Position numbers and translations under genes: made by a program. Shown in pieces: positions 25,015 to 33,948 of a DNA stretch of 33,948 nucleotides. The notes below the pieces were generated by a model. It worked only from the letters and a program-made list of their open reading frames with translations. It was not told the origin of the DNA and did no database searches. This DNA comes from Deltaproteobacteria bacterium (GTDB lineage Bacteria; Desulfobacterota; Binatia; UBA12015), in contig VFKT01000218.1 of the NCBI GenBank assembly GCA_009885395.1, forward strand, positions 1-33,948, in the 5' to 3' direction. Positions within the stretch are counted from its first letter, which is position 1; each line of letters starts with the position of its first letter.

Positions 25015-26363
25015 TACGGCCTTGCTGCAGCCGGCGGCGGCGCGATTCCCGTCCGCGTCAAGAGCGTGACACTCTCGAGATGGTGGGTCTGGGGGAAGAG
25101 ATCGATCGGGACGACTTGGGCTAGCGTGTAATCCACGGACAGGGCGCGCAGGTCGCGGGCCAGCGTCGCCGGGTTGCAGGAGACATAAACAAGGCGTGAC
25201 GGCGCGAGGCGAAGCAGCGGCTCGACGGCTTCGGCAGCCCCACTTCGAGGCGGATCAAGGACCACCAGGTCGAAATGTTTGCCCGATGGCGGTGCCGCAT
25301 CGGCCCAGGCGCGCAGCACCCGGCCGACATCGCCCTGCTCGAATTCGGCGTTGGTGAAGCCGAGACGGCGCGCGCTGTTCTGCCCGCTCTGCACGGCGCT
25401 TTGGCTGTGTTCGACGACGTGCACGGAGCCCGCCCGCCGGGCGATCGGTAGCGCAAAATTCCCCGCCCCGCCGTAGAGGTCGGCAACCACGTCGCTGCGC
25501 GACGGCGCCCCCAGTTGCAGCACCGTTTCGATCAACACGCGATTGCCGGCATCGTTCACCTGGGTGAAATCACCAGCCCGCACCTCGATGCCAAGGTCGC
25601 GCTCGAGCGGCACCTGGATCCGATCGTCACCCAGCGCATGACGAAAACCGCGACCGTGCAGGACCAATGCGCTCAGTCGTGGGTTGGCTCGCAGGAAAGC
25701 ATCGCTTGCGGCCAGATCCTGCTCGACCAGGGCGCCGTCGCATTGGCCCACGAGGGCGATCCGGTCACCGTCGCCGACGCTTGCGACTTCGATCCGGCTC
25801 AAACGTGTCCGCAGCCCGGCAACCCAGCCGCCTGCCAGCGCGATACCGCCCTCCAGAGCCGGGGCGGCAATCAGGCATTCGTCGATTGCCACGAGCCTGT
25901 GGCTGCCCGCGGCGTGAAAACCAACCTGACGATCGTGAACCCGCAAGCTCAGCCGGCGCCGGTAGCCGAACCCCGACGACGGCTGGAGCAGCGCTTCCAC
26001 CGGCGGCTCGATGAAGCCGCCCACCCGAACCAGGGTTTCGCGAAGATTATTTTGCTTGGCCTGCGCTTGAGCTTGTGGTGTGACGTGCTGCCAGGGGCAA
26101 CCGCCGCAATCCGGTAGCCAGCGGCAGGGCGCTTCGTGTCGGGCAGGCCCGGCCTCGACCAAAGCCACGAGATCCGAGAAACAATGATTGCCACGTTCCT
26201 CGCGCGGCCTGAAATCAATCTCGTCTCCCGGCGCCGCATTGCGCACGAAATGGACTTTGCCCTCGTGTCGGATAATGGCGTGCGGGCCATAGCTCAGGGC
26301 CGTGACCCGTCCGCGCAAAATTTCCGGGTTGGCCGGGGTGGTGGTCGCCGCCCGCTTGCTCAC
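25014..26363 (-). CDS. Class I SAM-dependent RNA (uracil-5-) methyltransferase, RlmD/RumA/TrmA-like, with TRAM domain and Fe-S cysteines
   Basis: N-terminal TRAM-like region; CRWLPDCGGCPWQHV Fe-S motif; VLDPPRSGAAE; LVYVSCNPATLARDL. Confidence 0.92.
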   Translation of the reverse strand: MSKRAATTTPANPEILRGRVTALSYGPHAIIRHEGKVHFVRNAAPGDEIDFRPREERGNHCFSDLVALVEAGPARHEAPCRWLPDCGGCPWQHVTPQAQAQAKQNNLRETLVRVGGFIEPPVEALLQPSSGFGYRRRLSLRVHDRQVGFHAAGSHRLVAIDECLIAAPALEGGIALAGGWVAGLRTRLSRIEVASVGDGDRIALVGQCDGALVEQDLAASDAFLRANPRLSALVLHGRGFRHALGDDRIQVPLERDLGIEVRAGDFTQVNDAGNRVLIETVLQLGAPSRSDVVADLYGGAGNFALPIARRAGSVHVVEHSQSAVQSGQNSARRLGFTNAEFEQGDVGRVLRAWADAAPPSGKHFDLVVLDPPRSGAAEAVEPLLRLAPSRLVYVSCNPATLARDLRALSVDYTLAQVVPIDLFPQTHHLESVTLLTRTGIAPPPAAARP

Positions 26364-27394
26364 TCGGTTCGAGTGGTCCAGAGATCGGTCGAAATCGGCT
26401 TAAGGAAGGGCTCGAAGGTAGCGTCACCGGCCAGCGTGGCCTGCAGGAAGGGCATGACCCAACGCCGGACGCGCTCGTGGGCTTCATCCTGCGTCAGCGT
26501 GCGGGGCGGATCGCAGTCGGGCGAGGGAAAACAGAGGTCCGAGAAGGCAAAATGCCCGGTACGCAGAATCGTCACCTCGAGTTTGGGCGCGTTGCTGCGA
26601 TCGAAAGCTTCCCCGATCCGCTGGTTGCTGACTGTCGCATCGATCTCGCCGAGCAGCGTCAGTGAAGGCATGGTAAGGGCTGAAGTTGTTGTTGTGGCGG
26701 CGGCCATCGGGATGGCGACATCAATCCGAAAATCCTGCTCGGCGACGAGGTAGGTCGTGAGCCCACCGAAGGAGTGGCCGGTCATTGCAATCCGGTCGGG
26801 ATCGAGGACGCCCTCCAGCAAGGCCCCTGACGTTTCGCCGAGCGCCAGCGCCGCATCGAGAGCAAAGATCATGTCGTTGGGGCGTTCGACGAAGGACCGA
26901 GCCTGCGCGTCCGCCATCCCGCACGCCGGGTACTCGGCGAGGGTGTTGCCGGGATGAGGCGGGGCGACGACCACGAAGCCGTGCGTTGCGAGCCAGGGCA
27001 GAAGAAAACGGCTCTGACCAGGGTAGCCACACGAGCCGTGCGAGAAGAGCACGATCGGGAAGGGGCCTGCGTTGCGCTCGGGAGCGGCGTCGACGACGCC
27101 ACCTAAATCGGCCCGACGCTCGCCGGAACCGCGTGGTGCCGGGTACCAGATCGGGGTCTCAAGAACGCGCTCTTCCCCAGGAACAGCGCTGGATTCGCGC
27201 ACCAGACGGACCACCTGCAGGCCTGGATCAAAGGGGCCTTCGTTGCGGGCGTCGATGCAGGTGCCGGCGGTCCATTCGACCGCGCCCGTGTCCTCGCAAA
27301 CCGCAGGCGGCGGGCTCTCACTCCCGCCAGTTCCGCCGCAGGCAGCGAGCAGGGTGGAGGCGAGGAGCGTGAACAACTGGCGCTTTGAATGCAT
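26360..27394 (-). CDS. Alpha/beta hydrolase (PAF-acetylhydrolase/dienelactone-hydrolase-like), predicted lipoprotein
   Basis: Lipobox LLASTLLAACGG; FPIVLFSHGSCGYPGQSRFL; MTGHSFGGLTTYLVAEQDFRIDVAIPMA; stop overlaps the next CDS start (ATGA at 26360-26363). Confidence 0.88.
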   Translation of the reverse strand: MHSKRQLFTLLASTLLAACGGTGGSESPPPAVCEDTGAVEWTAGTCIDARNEGPFDPGLQVVRLVRESSAVPGEERVLETPIWYPAPRGSGERRADLGGVVDAAPERNAGPFPIVLFSHGSCGYPGQSRFLLPWLATHGFVVVAPPHPGNTLAEYPACGMADAQARSFVERPNDMIFALDAALALGETSGALLEGVLDPDRIAMTGHSFGGLTTYLVAEQDFRIDVAIPMAAATTTTSALTMPSLTLLGEIDATVSNQRIGEAFDRSNAPKLEVTILRTGHFAFSDLCFPSPDCDPPRTLTQDEAHERVRRWVMPFLQATLAGDATFEPFLKPISTDLWTTRTE

Positions 27395-27516
27395 GGTTCA
27401 CGCTCGCATGTGTCCGCCGGGCCGTCGAGGCCCGGACTGGCGTTCGGTCGATCGGGAGGCCTCATCGTCCCGGCGGACTGGCGGACGCCCCGGCCAAGCG
27501 CCATGCTCCCACCCTG

Positions 27517-27960
27517 ATGAACGCGCGCCGACGCTTCCGCCCCTGGCTTGCCGCCGCTCTCCTCGCGGCGGGCTGCATCGCCCAAAAGCCGCCTCCGCCG
27601 CAGGCGACACCCAAGCCCCGGCCCACGCTGCCCGCCTTCACCGGGCGGTGCATTTTCATCAACACGATTCGCGATTGGAAGGCCGTCGATCCCTTCCATG
27701 TGCTGGTGCAGACCCGTGCCCGTGGCTGGCAATGGGAGGTGGTGCTCGAGCGGCGCTGCAACAACATCTTGTTTGCCGAGCAGATGGCCTGGCTCGGCGA
27801 GTTAAATCAGATTTGTGATTACCGTCGCGACTCGATCGCCGTGCAGGGCGACCGTTGCATGATCGCGGCGATCCATCCCTGGGCGCCCAACCCGGAGCCG
27901 ATTGCGCCGCCGGCCAAACCCGCGGCGGCACCGAGGCCGGGACCCACCCCGACTCCCTAG
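27517..27960 (+). CDS. Small predicted lipoprotein (DUF6491-like)
   Basis: Lipobox LAAALLAAGC; CIFINTIRDWKAVDPFHVLVQTR...CNNILFAE...ICDYRRDSIAVQGDRCMIAAI pattern with paired cysteines; family call tentative. Confidence 0.65.
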   Translation: MNARRRFRPWLAAALLAAGCIAQKPPPPQATPKPRPTLPAFTGRCIFINTIRDWKAVDPFHVLVQTRARGWQWEVVLERRCNNILFAEQMAWLGELNQICDYRRDSIAVQGDRCMIAAIHPWAPNPEPIAPPAKPAAAPRPGPTPTP

Positions 27961-28049
27961 CCAGGTTTGGACCACCAGGCTCGGAGGTCGAGCGGCCGAG
28001 CTGCCGAAACGGCCAGCGATACCCGGGCAATGGATCGACCCCGGCGTAG

Positions 28050-28859
28050 TCAGTCTTTAAATGGCGTAATGAGCAGGCCTGCCAACGATTGTCGTGACGG
28101 GGCATCGAAGCCTTCGAGGCCAAACCGGATCGCACGCGGATCGTCGCGCAGCCGAAAGCTCCGGAAGAGCCGGTCCCAGACCGAGAGCAGGGCCGAGTAA
28201 TCGGAGTTGGTTTCGATCGCCATTCGCGAATGATGCACTTTATGCATGGCGGGCGTCACAACCAAGACCCGAAACAGCCGATCGATCGACGGCGGCAGCA
28301 TGAGGTTGGAGTGATGCCATTGCACCACCGCGAGCAGCACGGTTTCATAGGCCAGCAATTCGAGGAATTCGAGACCAAGCAGCGCGATCAAAGGCAAGCG
28401 CAGTAGCGAGGAGAGCACGATCTCGCCCGGATGGAAGCGGTTGGCTGTGGTGGCATCCATTTCCGAATCGGAATGGTGCATGCGGTGGAAGCGCCAGAGC
28501 AGGGGGATTCGATGGTTCAAGCGGTGCCACCCGTAGGTCCAGGCATCAAAGAGCAGAAGTGCCGCTGCCGTACCGACTCCGGGCATATTTTCCACGCGAT
28601 GCGCGAGGCCAAAGGCGTTGATCGAGCTCCAGTCCGCCGTGGCTTTCCATGCGGTCGCGAAGAGGAGTGCTGTGAGAATTGCGTTTGAGCTGCCAAGCGC
28701 AATGTTCCGAAAGCCGTGCGCGAATCGTACCCGAACCGAAGCGAAGAGTGGCTTGGCGGGGCGGGCGCTCTCAAAGGCGAGCAGCGCGGCAAGCCAGAGA
28801 ACGCTCGCCAGTCCTCGCCAGCGCATCAGTTCCGCAACACCCGGCATCGAGTCGCTCAT
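28050..28859 (-). CDS. Fatty acid hydroxylase / sterol desaturase superfamily membrane protein
   Basis: Histidine boxes HRLNH, HRMHH, HKVHH within a predicted multi-TM protein. Confidence 0.92.
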   Translation of the reverse strand: MSDSMPGVAELMRWRGLASVLWLAALLAFESARPAKPLFASVRVRFAHGFRNIALGSSNAILTALLFATAWKATADWSSINAFGLAHRVENMPGVGTAAALLLFDAWTYGWHRLNHRIPLLWRFHRMHHSDSEMDATTANRFHPGEIVLSSLLRLPLIALLGLEFLELLAYETVLLAVVQWHHSNLMLPPSIDRLFRVLVVTPAMHKVHHSRMAIETNSDYSALLSVWDRLFRSFRLRDDPRAIRFGLEGFDAPSRQSLAGLLITPFKD

Positions 28860-31800
28860 CCGGAGGCAGATCTCGGCAAAGCAGCGTCCCCTGCGAGAGT
28901 GACGAGGTCGAGGGCGTCGCCGAGGACCTCTTTTGCCGCATCGGCAACGTGACGATGGTGGGTGAAGACGATCACCTGCGTGGTCTTTGAAAGCTCTCCG
29001 AGGCAGGCAAGGGCAGCCCGGCCCCGTTCGTCGTCGAAATGGACCAGCAGGTCGTCGGCCACGACTGGAACACGAACTCCGCGTGCGACGTGATCCTCGA
29101 TTGCGGCCAGTCGTAGAGCGAAGAAGAGCTGATCGCGTGTGCCATCGCTGAGTTGGTCGAGGCCTTGTGGCAAACCTTCTTTCGTTCGGGCGAGAAGACG
29201 GCGTGTATTCGAGGCGTCGGTCTCCGGAACGAGGCCGATATAATGGCCGAGCGTGAGCTGACCGAGGAACCAGGCTGCGCGTTTCAGTTGTTCCGGTTGG
29301 TTGCGCTGGCACTCTGCTTCGAGCGCGCCTTGAAGCAGCAATGCCGTGGTCTGAAGCTCGAGCCACTCGGCCGCGCCGCGTGCCGCCGTGGTTCGGCTGC
29401 GGTCCACGGCGGCCGCCTGCTCGGCGGTGTCGGTGGTTGATTCCAGAGCCCGGTAATCGTGTTCGGCCCCGGTCCGTGTCGCCAGGCAGGTCTCCTGTTC
29501 CGCTTCAAGGATGGCGGTCAGGCTCTCAAGGTCGGCGAGTTTGATGGCGACGGCATCGGGGTGCTGGCCCGCCGCTTCCTCGCGGACCGTATCGAGGCCG
29601 AGGCCAGGCGCGTGCAGTCGGATCTCGTTTTCGAGTTCGAGCCGGCGAGTCTGCAACCCGGCAGCGGTCGCGATCTGCGAGAGGATTCGCTGGGCCGCGG
29701 CGTCGTCGTCGGCGCCGAGCGTGGTTCGCAAGCGGGTCTGCTCCCGGTCTAGATCGCTGAGCCCGCTGCGCTCGCGCTCCAGTTCGCCCTGCTGCTCGCC
29801 GGCATCCTTCGAGCGGAGCTTGCGTCGGGTCCGCAGGTCACGCGCGGCTTTCAATGCGTGTTCGAGCTGTTCGGTCAGAGCGAAGCCGTCGCCGGGTGCG
29901 GCCCCCTGGGAAGCGACGAGCCCGGGGTCGGCATGTTCGGCAACGCGGCGGGCTTCGTTCTCGAAATCGGCGATATCGGCCTCGATGCTGCCCACCCGCT
30001 CTGCGGTCTGTTCAAAGCTCTGCAGTGTCCGCGCGAGTTTGTCGAACAGGTCGAGCATGGTATCGGCTTCGGCAGCCGTGGCATCGGCCGCGCAGCCGAG
30101 ACGCTCCATCGCCTGGGCGCGCTTGATAGCGGCACTGGCGAGGGCGCGTTCGGCTTCCTCGAGCCCCTGTGCCCGCAGGCGCTCCTCGGTATGAAATGTT
30201 GTCTGGTCTTTGAGCAGCAGGCGATGCGTCGTCGCCAGATCGCGTTTTTCGTCGAGGCATCGCCTGGCGGCTGCCAGCACGACGTCGATTGCGTCCGCTG
30301 GGTCGGGCGGGATGGTCAGCCCGTTCGCGAGACCGATGCGGCCGAGCAGGTCGCCGAGCTCGCGGGTCCAGCCGATAACGCGTCTCGCCAAATCAGTCTG
30401 CCGTGCCTCGGCCTCGACCACGTCGGCGAGACCGAGCACGATCTGGTTCTGCTCGCGGACCCAGCGCTCCATGACGGAGGGCGGTCCGGCGATGGGGACG
30501 ACCCCGGCCGGTGCCCATCGCTCGACCCATTTCTGGGCAAGACGAGAGGCCTCCTCTTTGAGAGTGGCGAGGGTCTGGCGGGCGCGTGCCTGGTCGCCCT
30601 GGAGGGTGGACTGTTCCTGCTGGAGGGAACGGCGGCGTTCCACTTCGTCGGCGTGAGAGAGCTGGTCGTCGGCAATTCCGTCGGCTGAGCGCAGGCGGCG
30701 CTCGAATTCTCCGGCGAGTTGCGGCGAATCGAAATCGGCCAAGGGGTCGCCAAGGAACCGGGCATCGAGTGGAAGATTTTCAAGATGACGGCGGCGCAGG
30801 ATGGCCCATGCCCGATCGCGTTCCGACCGGACTTCGGCGAGGCGCTCGGGGGCAGGGACCTGTCCGGCCTCGAAGGTGGCGAGGTTGCGTTCGATTTCGC
30901 GCAGTCGGCGCTCGCTGCCGGCTTGTTCGCCATCGAGTTGATCCTGGCCTTGCTGGTTCTTCCGGCGCAGTTCGTCGGCATGCCTGATTTCTTCGGCTGA
31001 AGGGATGTCCAAGCCGGCAAGTTCGTCGAGGGAACCGCCGAAGCCAACAAGGAGGAGCCGCCTTGATTCGAGCTTGGCGCGAATGGCGGATGTCTCTGTC
31101 GAGATACGGCGCAATTCGATGGAAGGCGAGGCGGAGGTGACGCGGTTGACGATTTCCTCAAGGGCACCGGCGTCGGTCGCGGGCGCCGCCATCGTCAAGC
31201 GATTTCCAATCTCATCAAGCCGGTGGCGTGTTTCGAGAAGCGCCTCCCTCGCTTGATCTCTCCGGACGTCCAGTTTCCGAAACTCGGCGACCGTCTCGCC
31301 GACGCCGCTGCGAGCCGGTTCGGGAGGCAGCCGGGCGACGAGCGCCGCCGGATTCTCGTCGGCCGCCGGCCAGCCGAGTTGGCGACAGAGGTCGCGCAAG
31401 GTTTCGCGGACCTTTCGCAACTCTTCCTTGCGTCGAGGCAGATCCTCCCTGGCCTTGCGGGCGGCCCCGAAGCGGCGCACCAGCCGGTCGATATCGAGTT
31501 CCGCGTCGAGCAGGCCCAGCGGAAGCTCGAGCCGGAGCAACTCGTCGCCGGTTCGTTGGAGCGAGTCTTCCAGCTGGCCGAGGCGATCCTGTGCTTTGCG
31601 TCGGAGAATCTGGAGTTCCTCGAAGCGAAGCGGAGTTCCCTCGCTCAGCTCGGGCAGGCCGTCCAGGCTGCGCAATTCCTCCTCGATCTCGGTCAGCCGC
31701 GCCAGCGGCGGCACCGTGTGTCGAATACGTTCGAGTCGCTTGATCTGGGCGCGGTGGTTGGCGAGAGCAGATCGAGCGCGCTCATGGCGCTCATCGGCCG

Positions 31801-32455
31801 CTCTGACCGCTTCAAGAAGCTTGTGAAAGGCTCCTGTGGAGACAACACTCTGCGCTCGATTCAATTCGCGGGTATGGTCGAGAAGGCTGCGGATCGCCGG
31901 GCGCAAGCGGCCTTTGTTCTTCGGACCGAAGAGATCCTCGGCGCGTCGGAGGAGGTCGCGCACCAATTCGGGCAGGCCTTCGAGTCCGCTTGCGGACGCA
32001 AAGAGCGCATCGGCGGCATCACCTTCGCCCGTTGCGAGCTTGTCGCCACCCGAGCGCAAGCTGGCATGATCGAGCGCAAAAAATGTTTCGTATAATGGCC
32101 GGTCGACGCCAGAGAGGAGGGCAAGCAGGCCCGCTTCGGCGAGAGGCTTGCCGTGCTCGTCAAGAAGTGTATTTTTGCGGCCCCGGCGGCGCTGGATTTC
32201 GAGAGCCGAGCCCTCGTCGGTCCGCAGCAGCGCACCGAGGAGAAGATCGGTGTCATGGCGGAAGGTGCGAAATCCTTTGCGCTCGGGGATGCCAAAGAGC
32301 AGATCGCGGATCGCGTGCAGGGCGGTCGTCTTGCCGGCTTCATTGGAGGCGCACAGCACGTGGACCAGTGGTTGGGCCTGCTCGTGCCGGCGAAAGTGCA
32401 GGCTCTGGCCTGTAAAATGACCGAAGCGGAGGAGGTCGAGACGTTCGAGCCTCAT
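28856..32455 (-). CDS. SbcC/YhaN-like SMC-type AAA ATPase with long coiled coils
   Basis: RFGHFTGQSLHF, Walker A ASNEAGKTTALHAIRDLLFG, signature LSDGTRDQLFFALRLAAIE, Walker B/D-loop VPVVADDLLVHFDDERG, long Glu/Arg/Leu-rich coiled coil between; no CxxC zinc hook seen. Confidence 0.9.
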   Translation of the reverse strand: MRLERLDLLRFGHFTGQSLHFRRHEQAQPLVHVLCASNEAGKTTALHAIRDLLFGIPERKGFRTFRHDTDLLLGALLRTDEGSALEIQRRRGRKNTLLDEHGKPLAEAGLLALLSGVDRPLYETFFALDHASLRSGGDKLATGEGDAADALFASASGLEGLPELVRDLLRRAEDLFGPKNKGRLRPAIRSLLDHTRELNRAQSVVSTGAFHKLLEAVRAADERHERARSALANHRAQIKRLERIRHTVPPLARLTEIEEELRSLDGLPELSEGTPLRFEELQILRRKAQDRLGQLEDSLQRTGDELLRLELPLGLLDAELDIDRLVRRFGAARKAREDLPRRKEELRKVRETLRDLCRQLGWPAADENPAALVARLPPEPARSGVGETVAEFRKLDVRRDQAREALLETRHRLDEIGNRLTMAAPATDAGALEEIVNRVTSASPSIELRRISTETSAIRAKLESRRLLLVGFGGSLDELAGLDIPSAEEIRHADELRRKNQQGQDQLDGEQAGSERRLREIERNLATFEAGQVPAPERLAEVRSERDRAWAILRRRHLENLPLDARFLGDPLADFDSPQLAGEFERRLRSADGIADDQLSHADEVERRRSLQQEQSTLQGDQARARQTLATLKEEASRLAQKWVERWAPAGVVPIAGPPSVMERWVREQNQIVLGLADVVEAEARQTDLARRVIGWTRELGDLLGRIGLANGLTIPPDPADAIDVVLAAARRCLDEKRDLATTHRLLLKDQTTFHTEERLRAQGLEEAERALASAAIKRAQAMERLGCAADATAAEADTMLDLFDKLARTLQSFEQTAERVGSIEADIADFENEARRVAEHADPGLVASQGAAPGDGFALTEQLEHALKAARDLRTRRKLRSKDAGEQQGELERERSGLSDLDREQTRLRTTLGADDDAAAQRILSQIATAAGLQTRRLELENEIRLHAPGLGLDTVREEAAGQHPDAVAIKLADLESLTAILEAEQETCLATRTGAEHDYRALESTTDTAEQAAAVDRSRTTAARGAAEWLELQTTALLLQGALEAECQRNQPEQLKRAAWFLGQLTLGHYIGLVPETDASNTRRLLARTKEGLPQGLDQLSDGTRDQLFFALRLAAIEDHVARGVRVPVVADDLLVHFDDERGRAALACLGELSKTTQVIVFTHHRHVADAAKEVLGDALDLVTLAGDAALPRSASG

Positions 32456-33747
32456 GCTGCACGACCGCTGAGAGAAAGCAGTTCGGCCTCGGCGCGTTGG
32501 CGGGCACGGTCCAGGATGCTTTTCAGATCCCTGGACCGCAGCGCTTGGAGCAGGGGATCGTCGCCATCGCACTCGCTTGGCAGGAGACCGACGAGGTCGG
32601 CGAGGAGTTTCTCAAGGCCCTCGAAATGCGCCGGATCGCGGCTGCTGGCATCGGCCTCGTGGCCGACCGCCTCGATCATTTGCGCCAGTTCCGAGTGGCC
32701 CGAGAGCAGTCGCTTCGCCTGACGCGCCGGCGTGCAGCCGAGGACCACCCGTTCGAGCCAGAAGCCACCGCCCGCCTCGTCGGTGGCGCGGACCAGATTG
32801 GCGCGGATTTCAGCGGGATCGGTGCTGGTCAGGGTCGCGTGCAGGGTTGTCGCGCCGACGAACTCGATCCGCATCGCAATCGGGCGATTGCCGGCCAACT
32901 CGCGTTCGACGCGGCTGCGTTGGTGCGCGAGTTCAAACGCGTCCTCAAGCGAGGCGATCTCGCCCAGATCGATCTCGAGGTGTGCCCAGCGCACCACATC
33001 GCCGACGATAGATTGATGGCTTGCGCGTCCTGTTGACTGGTCGATTTCGACCAACGTGAAGCCCTTCTCGCCGCATTCGCGGGCATGGCGCCCCTGCAGG
33101 TTGCCGCTGAACACGATGGGTGGATCGTCATGGAGGACGATACGGGCGTGGACATGGCCGAGCGCCCAGTAACTGTACCCGTGTGCGGCCAGTTGGCCGG
33201 AACTGCAGGGCGCGTAGGGTCTATGCTCGGCCGAGGCGCCGTCGACGGCCGTGTGGAGAAGCCCTATATTGCAGAAGCCGGCGAGAGGTTTGGGGTAGGC
33301 CAAGGCGAGGTTTTCGGTGATGGCCGCCCGGGCGAAGCTCTGCCCATGGACGGCCAGGCCGAGACCTTCGTCTTTCCAGGTTTCGGGGTGTCGGCTGCTC
33401 AGGACGTGGACGTTGTCGGGCAATTTGAGTTTATTGGTAATCGGGCTTTCGGCATCATGGTTGCCGTGCACCAGCACACAGCGGATATCGCCCTCGGCGA
33501 GCCGATCGCATTGGCGGGCGAAGAAGAGGCCGGTATGAAAATCCTTCCACGCGCCGTCGAAGAGATCGCCGGCGATCAGCACGGCATCGACCCGCTCGTC
33601 CAACGCGAACTCGACCAGATTGGCGAAGGCCCGTTCGGGTGCCCGCCGGATTTCGTCGGCCGATACATCGGCCGCCTCGTTCCAATGGCTCTCGAGACCG
33701 CGCAAGGGGCTGCCGAGATGGACATCCGCCGTATGAATGATTTTCAC
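32452..33747 (-). CDS. SbcD/YhaO-like metallophosphoesterase (DNA repair exonuclease family)
   Basis: HTADVHLGSP, GDLFDG, HGNHD, GLLHTAVDG, ALGHVHAR calcineurin-like motifs; GTG start at 33747 supported by GGAGGAG SD. Confidence 0.92.
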   Translation of the reverse strand: MKIIHTADVHLGSPLRGLESHWNEAADVSADEIRRAPERAFANLVEFALDERVDAVLIAGDLFDGAWKDFHTGLFFARQCDRLAEGDIRCVLVHGNHDAESPITNKLKLPDNVHVLSSRHPETWKDEGLGLAVHGQSFARAAITENLALAYPKPLAGFCNIGLLHTAVDGASAEHRPYAPCSSGQLAAHGYSYWALGHVHARIVLHDDPPIVFSGNLQGRHARECGEKGFTLVEIDQSTGRASHQSIVGDVVRWAHLEIDLGEIASLEDAFELAHQRSRVERELAGNRPIAMRIEFVGATTLHATLTSTDPAEIRANLVRATDEAGGGFWLERVVLGCTPARQAKRLLSGHSELAQMIEAVGHEADASSRDPAHFEGLEKLLADLVGLLPSECDGDDPLLQALRSRDLKSILDRARQRAEAELLSLSGRAA

Positions 33748-33948
33748 GATTCTCGACTCCTCCACTTCAAGTGAGAACACGTTATCCGGTTTCTTGCCGA
33801 GGGCCAGTCCCTCGGCTCGGGCCCGGCGCCAACCAGCCGGAACGATGATGCACTCCCGTTCGGTCTCGGCTTCTTAGCGGCCGTGCGGGACGAAGGTTGT
33901 CTCGGGGCGGGCGGGTCCTTCGCGGCCCGCTGGGCGGCGGCCCCCTCG

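Noticed and set aside
31223-32095. 290-aa plus-strand ORF (and the overlapping 31228-31743 and 31428-31826 ORFs)
   Set aside because: Antisense shadow of the SbcC/YhaN-like ATPase coiled coil, which has clear Walker and signature motifs on the other strand.
1-33948. CRISPR arrays, transposases/IS ends, rRNA and tRNA genes
   Set aside because: Looked for in intergenic gaps on both strands; nothing with supporting repeats, transposase motifs or cloverleaf-consistent sequence was seen.

Overview
GC-rich bacterial chromosomal window, densely packed on both strands. I see no mobile element, CRISPR array, rRNA or tRNA. About 28 CDS are supported. Many look like secreted or lipid/acyl-metabolism genes: an M4 thermolysin-like protease with Cys-rich DUF4215-type repeats and P-domains, a patatin, a DUF420 membrane protein, a hotdog thioesterase, a second HEXXH secreted protease-like protein of unclear family, a SnoaL-like protein, a ceramidase-family membrane protein, a sulfotransferase, a DUF1214-type protein, an SDR, an AttH/CrtC-like protein, a type-B carboxylesterase lipoprotein, an ALDH, AroB, an acyl-CoA synthetase, a MaoC/MFE-2 hydratase, a cytidylate-kinase-like protein, an MBL hydrolase, an RlmD/RumA-like RNA methyltransferase, a lipoprotein hydrolase and a small lipoprotein. 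The right end carries a chain of an SbcD/YhaO-like nuclease, an SbcC/YhaN-like ATPase and a sterol-desaturase-type hydroxylase, joined by 4-nt stop/start overlaps. The left edge probably holds the first codons of metH, with a structured leader. Items most worth checking: the nuclease/ATPase/hydroxylase chain; the unclassified HEXXH protein; a probable 1-nt frameshift at the start of the M4 protease; a 71-bp tandem repeat that duplicates the start region of an SDR; several hairpins at convergent gene ends; and the metH leader. Lineage (myxobacteria/Binatota-like) is inference only. All family calls come from motif recognition by eye, without database searches.
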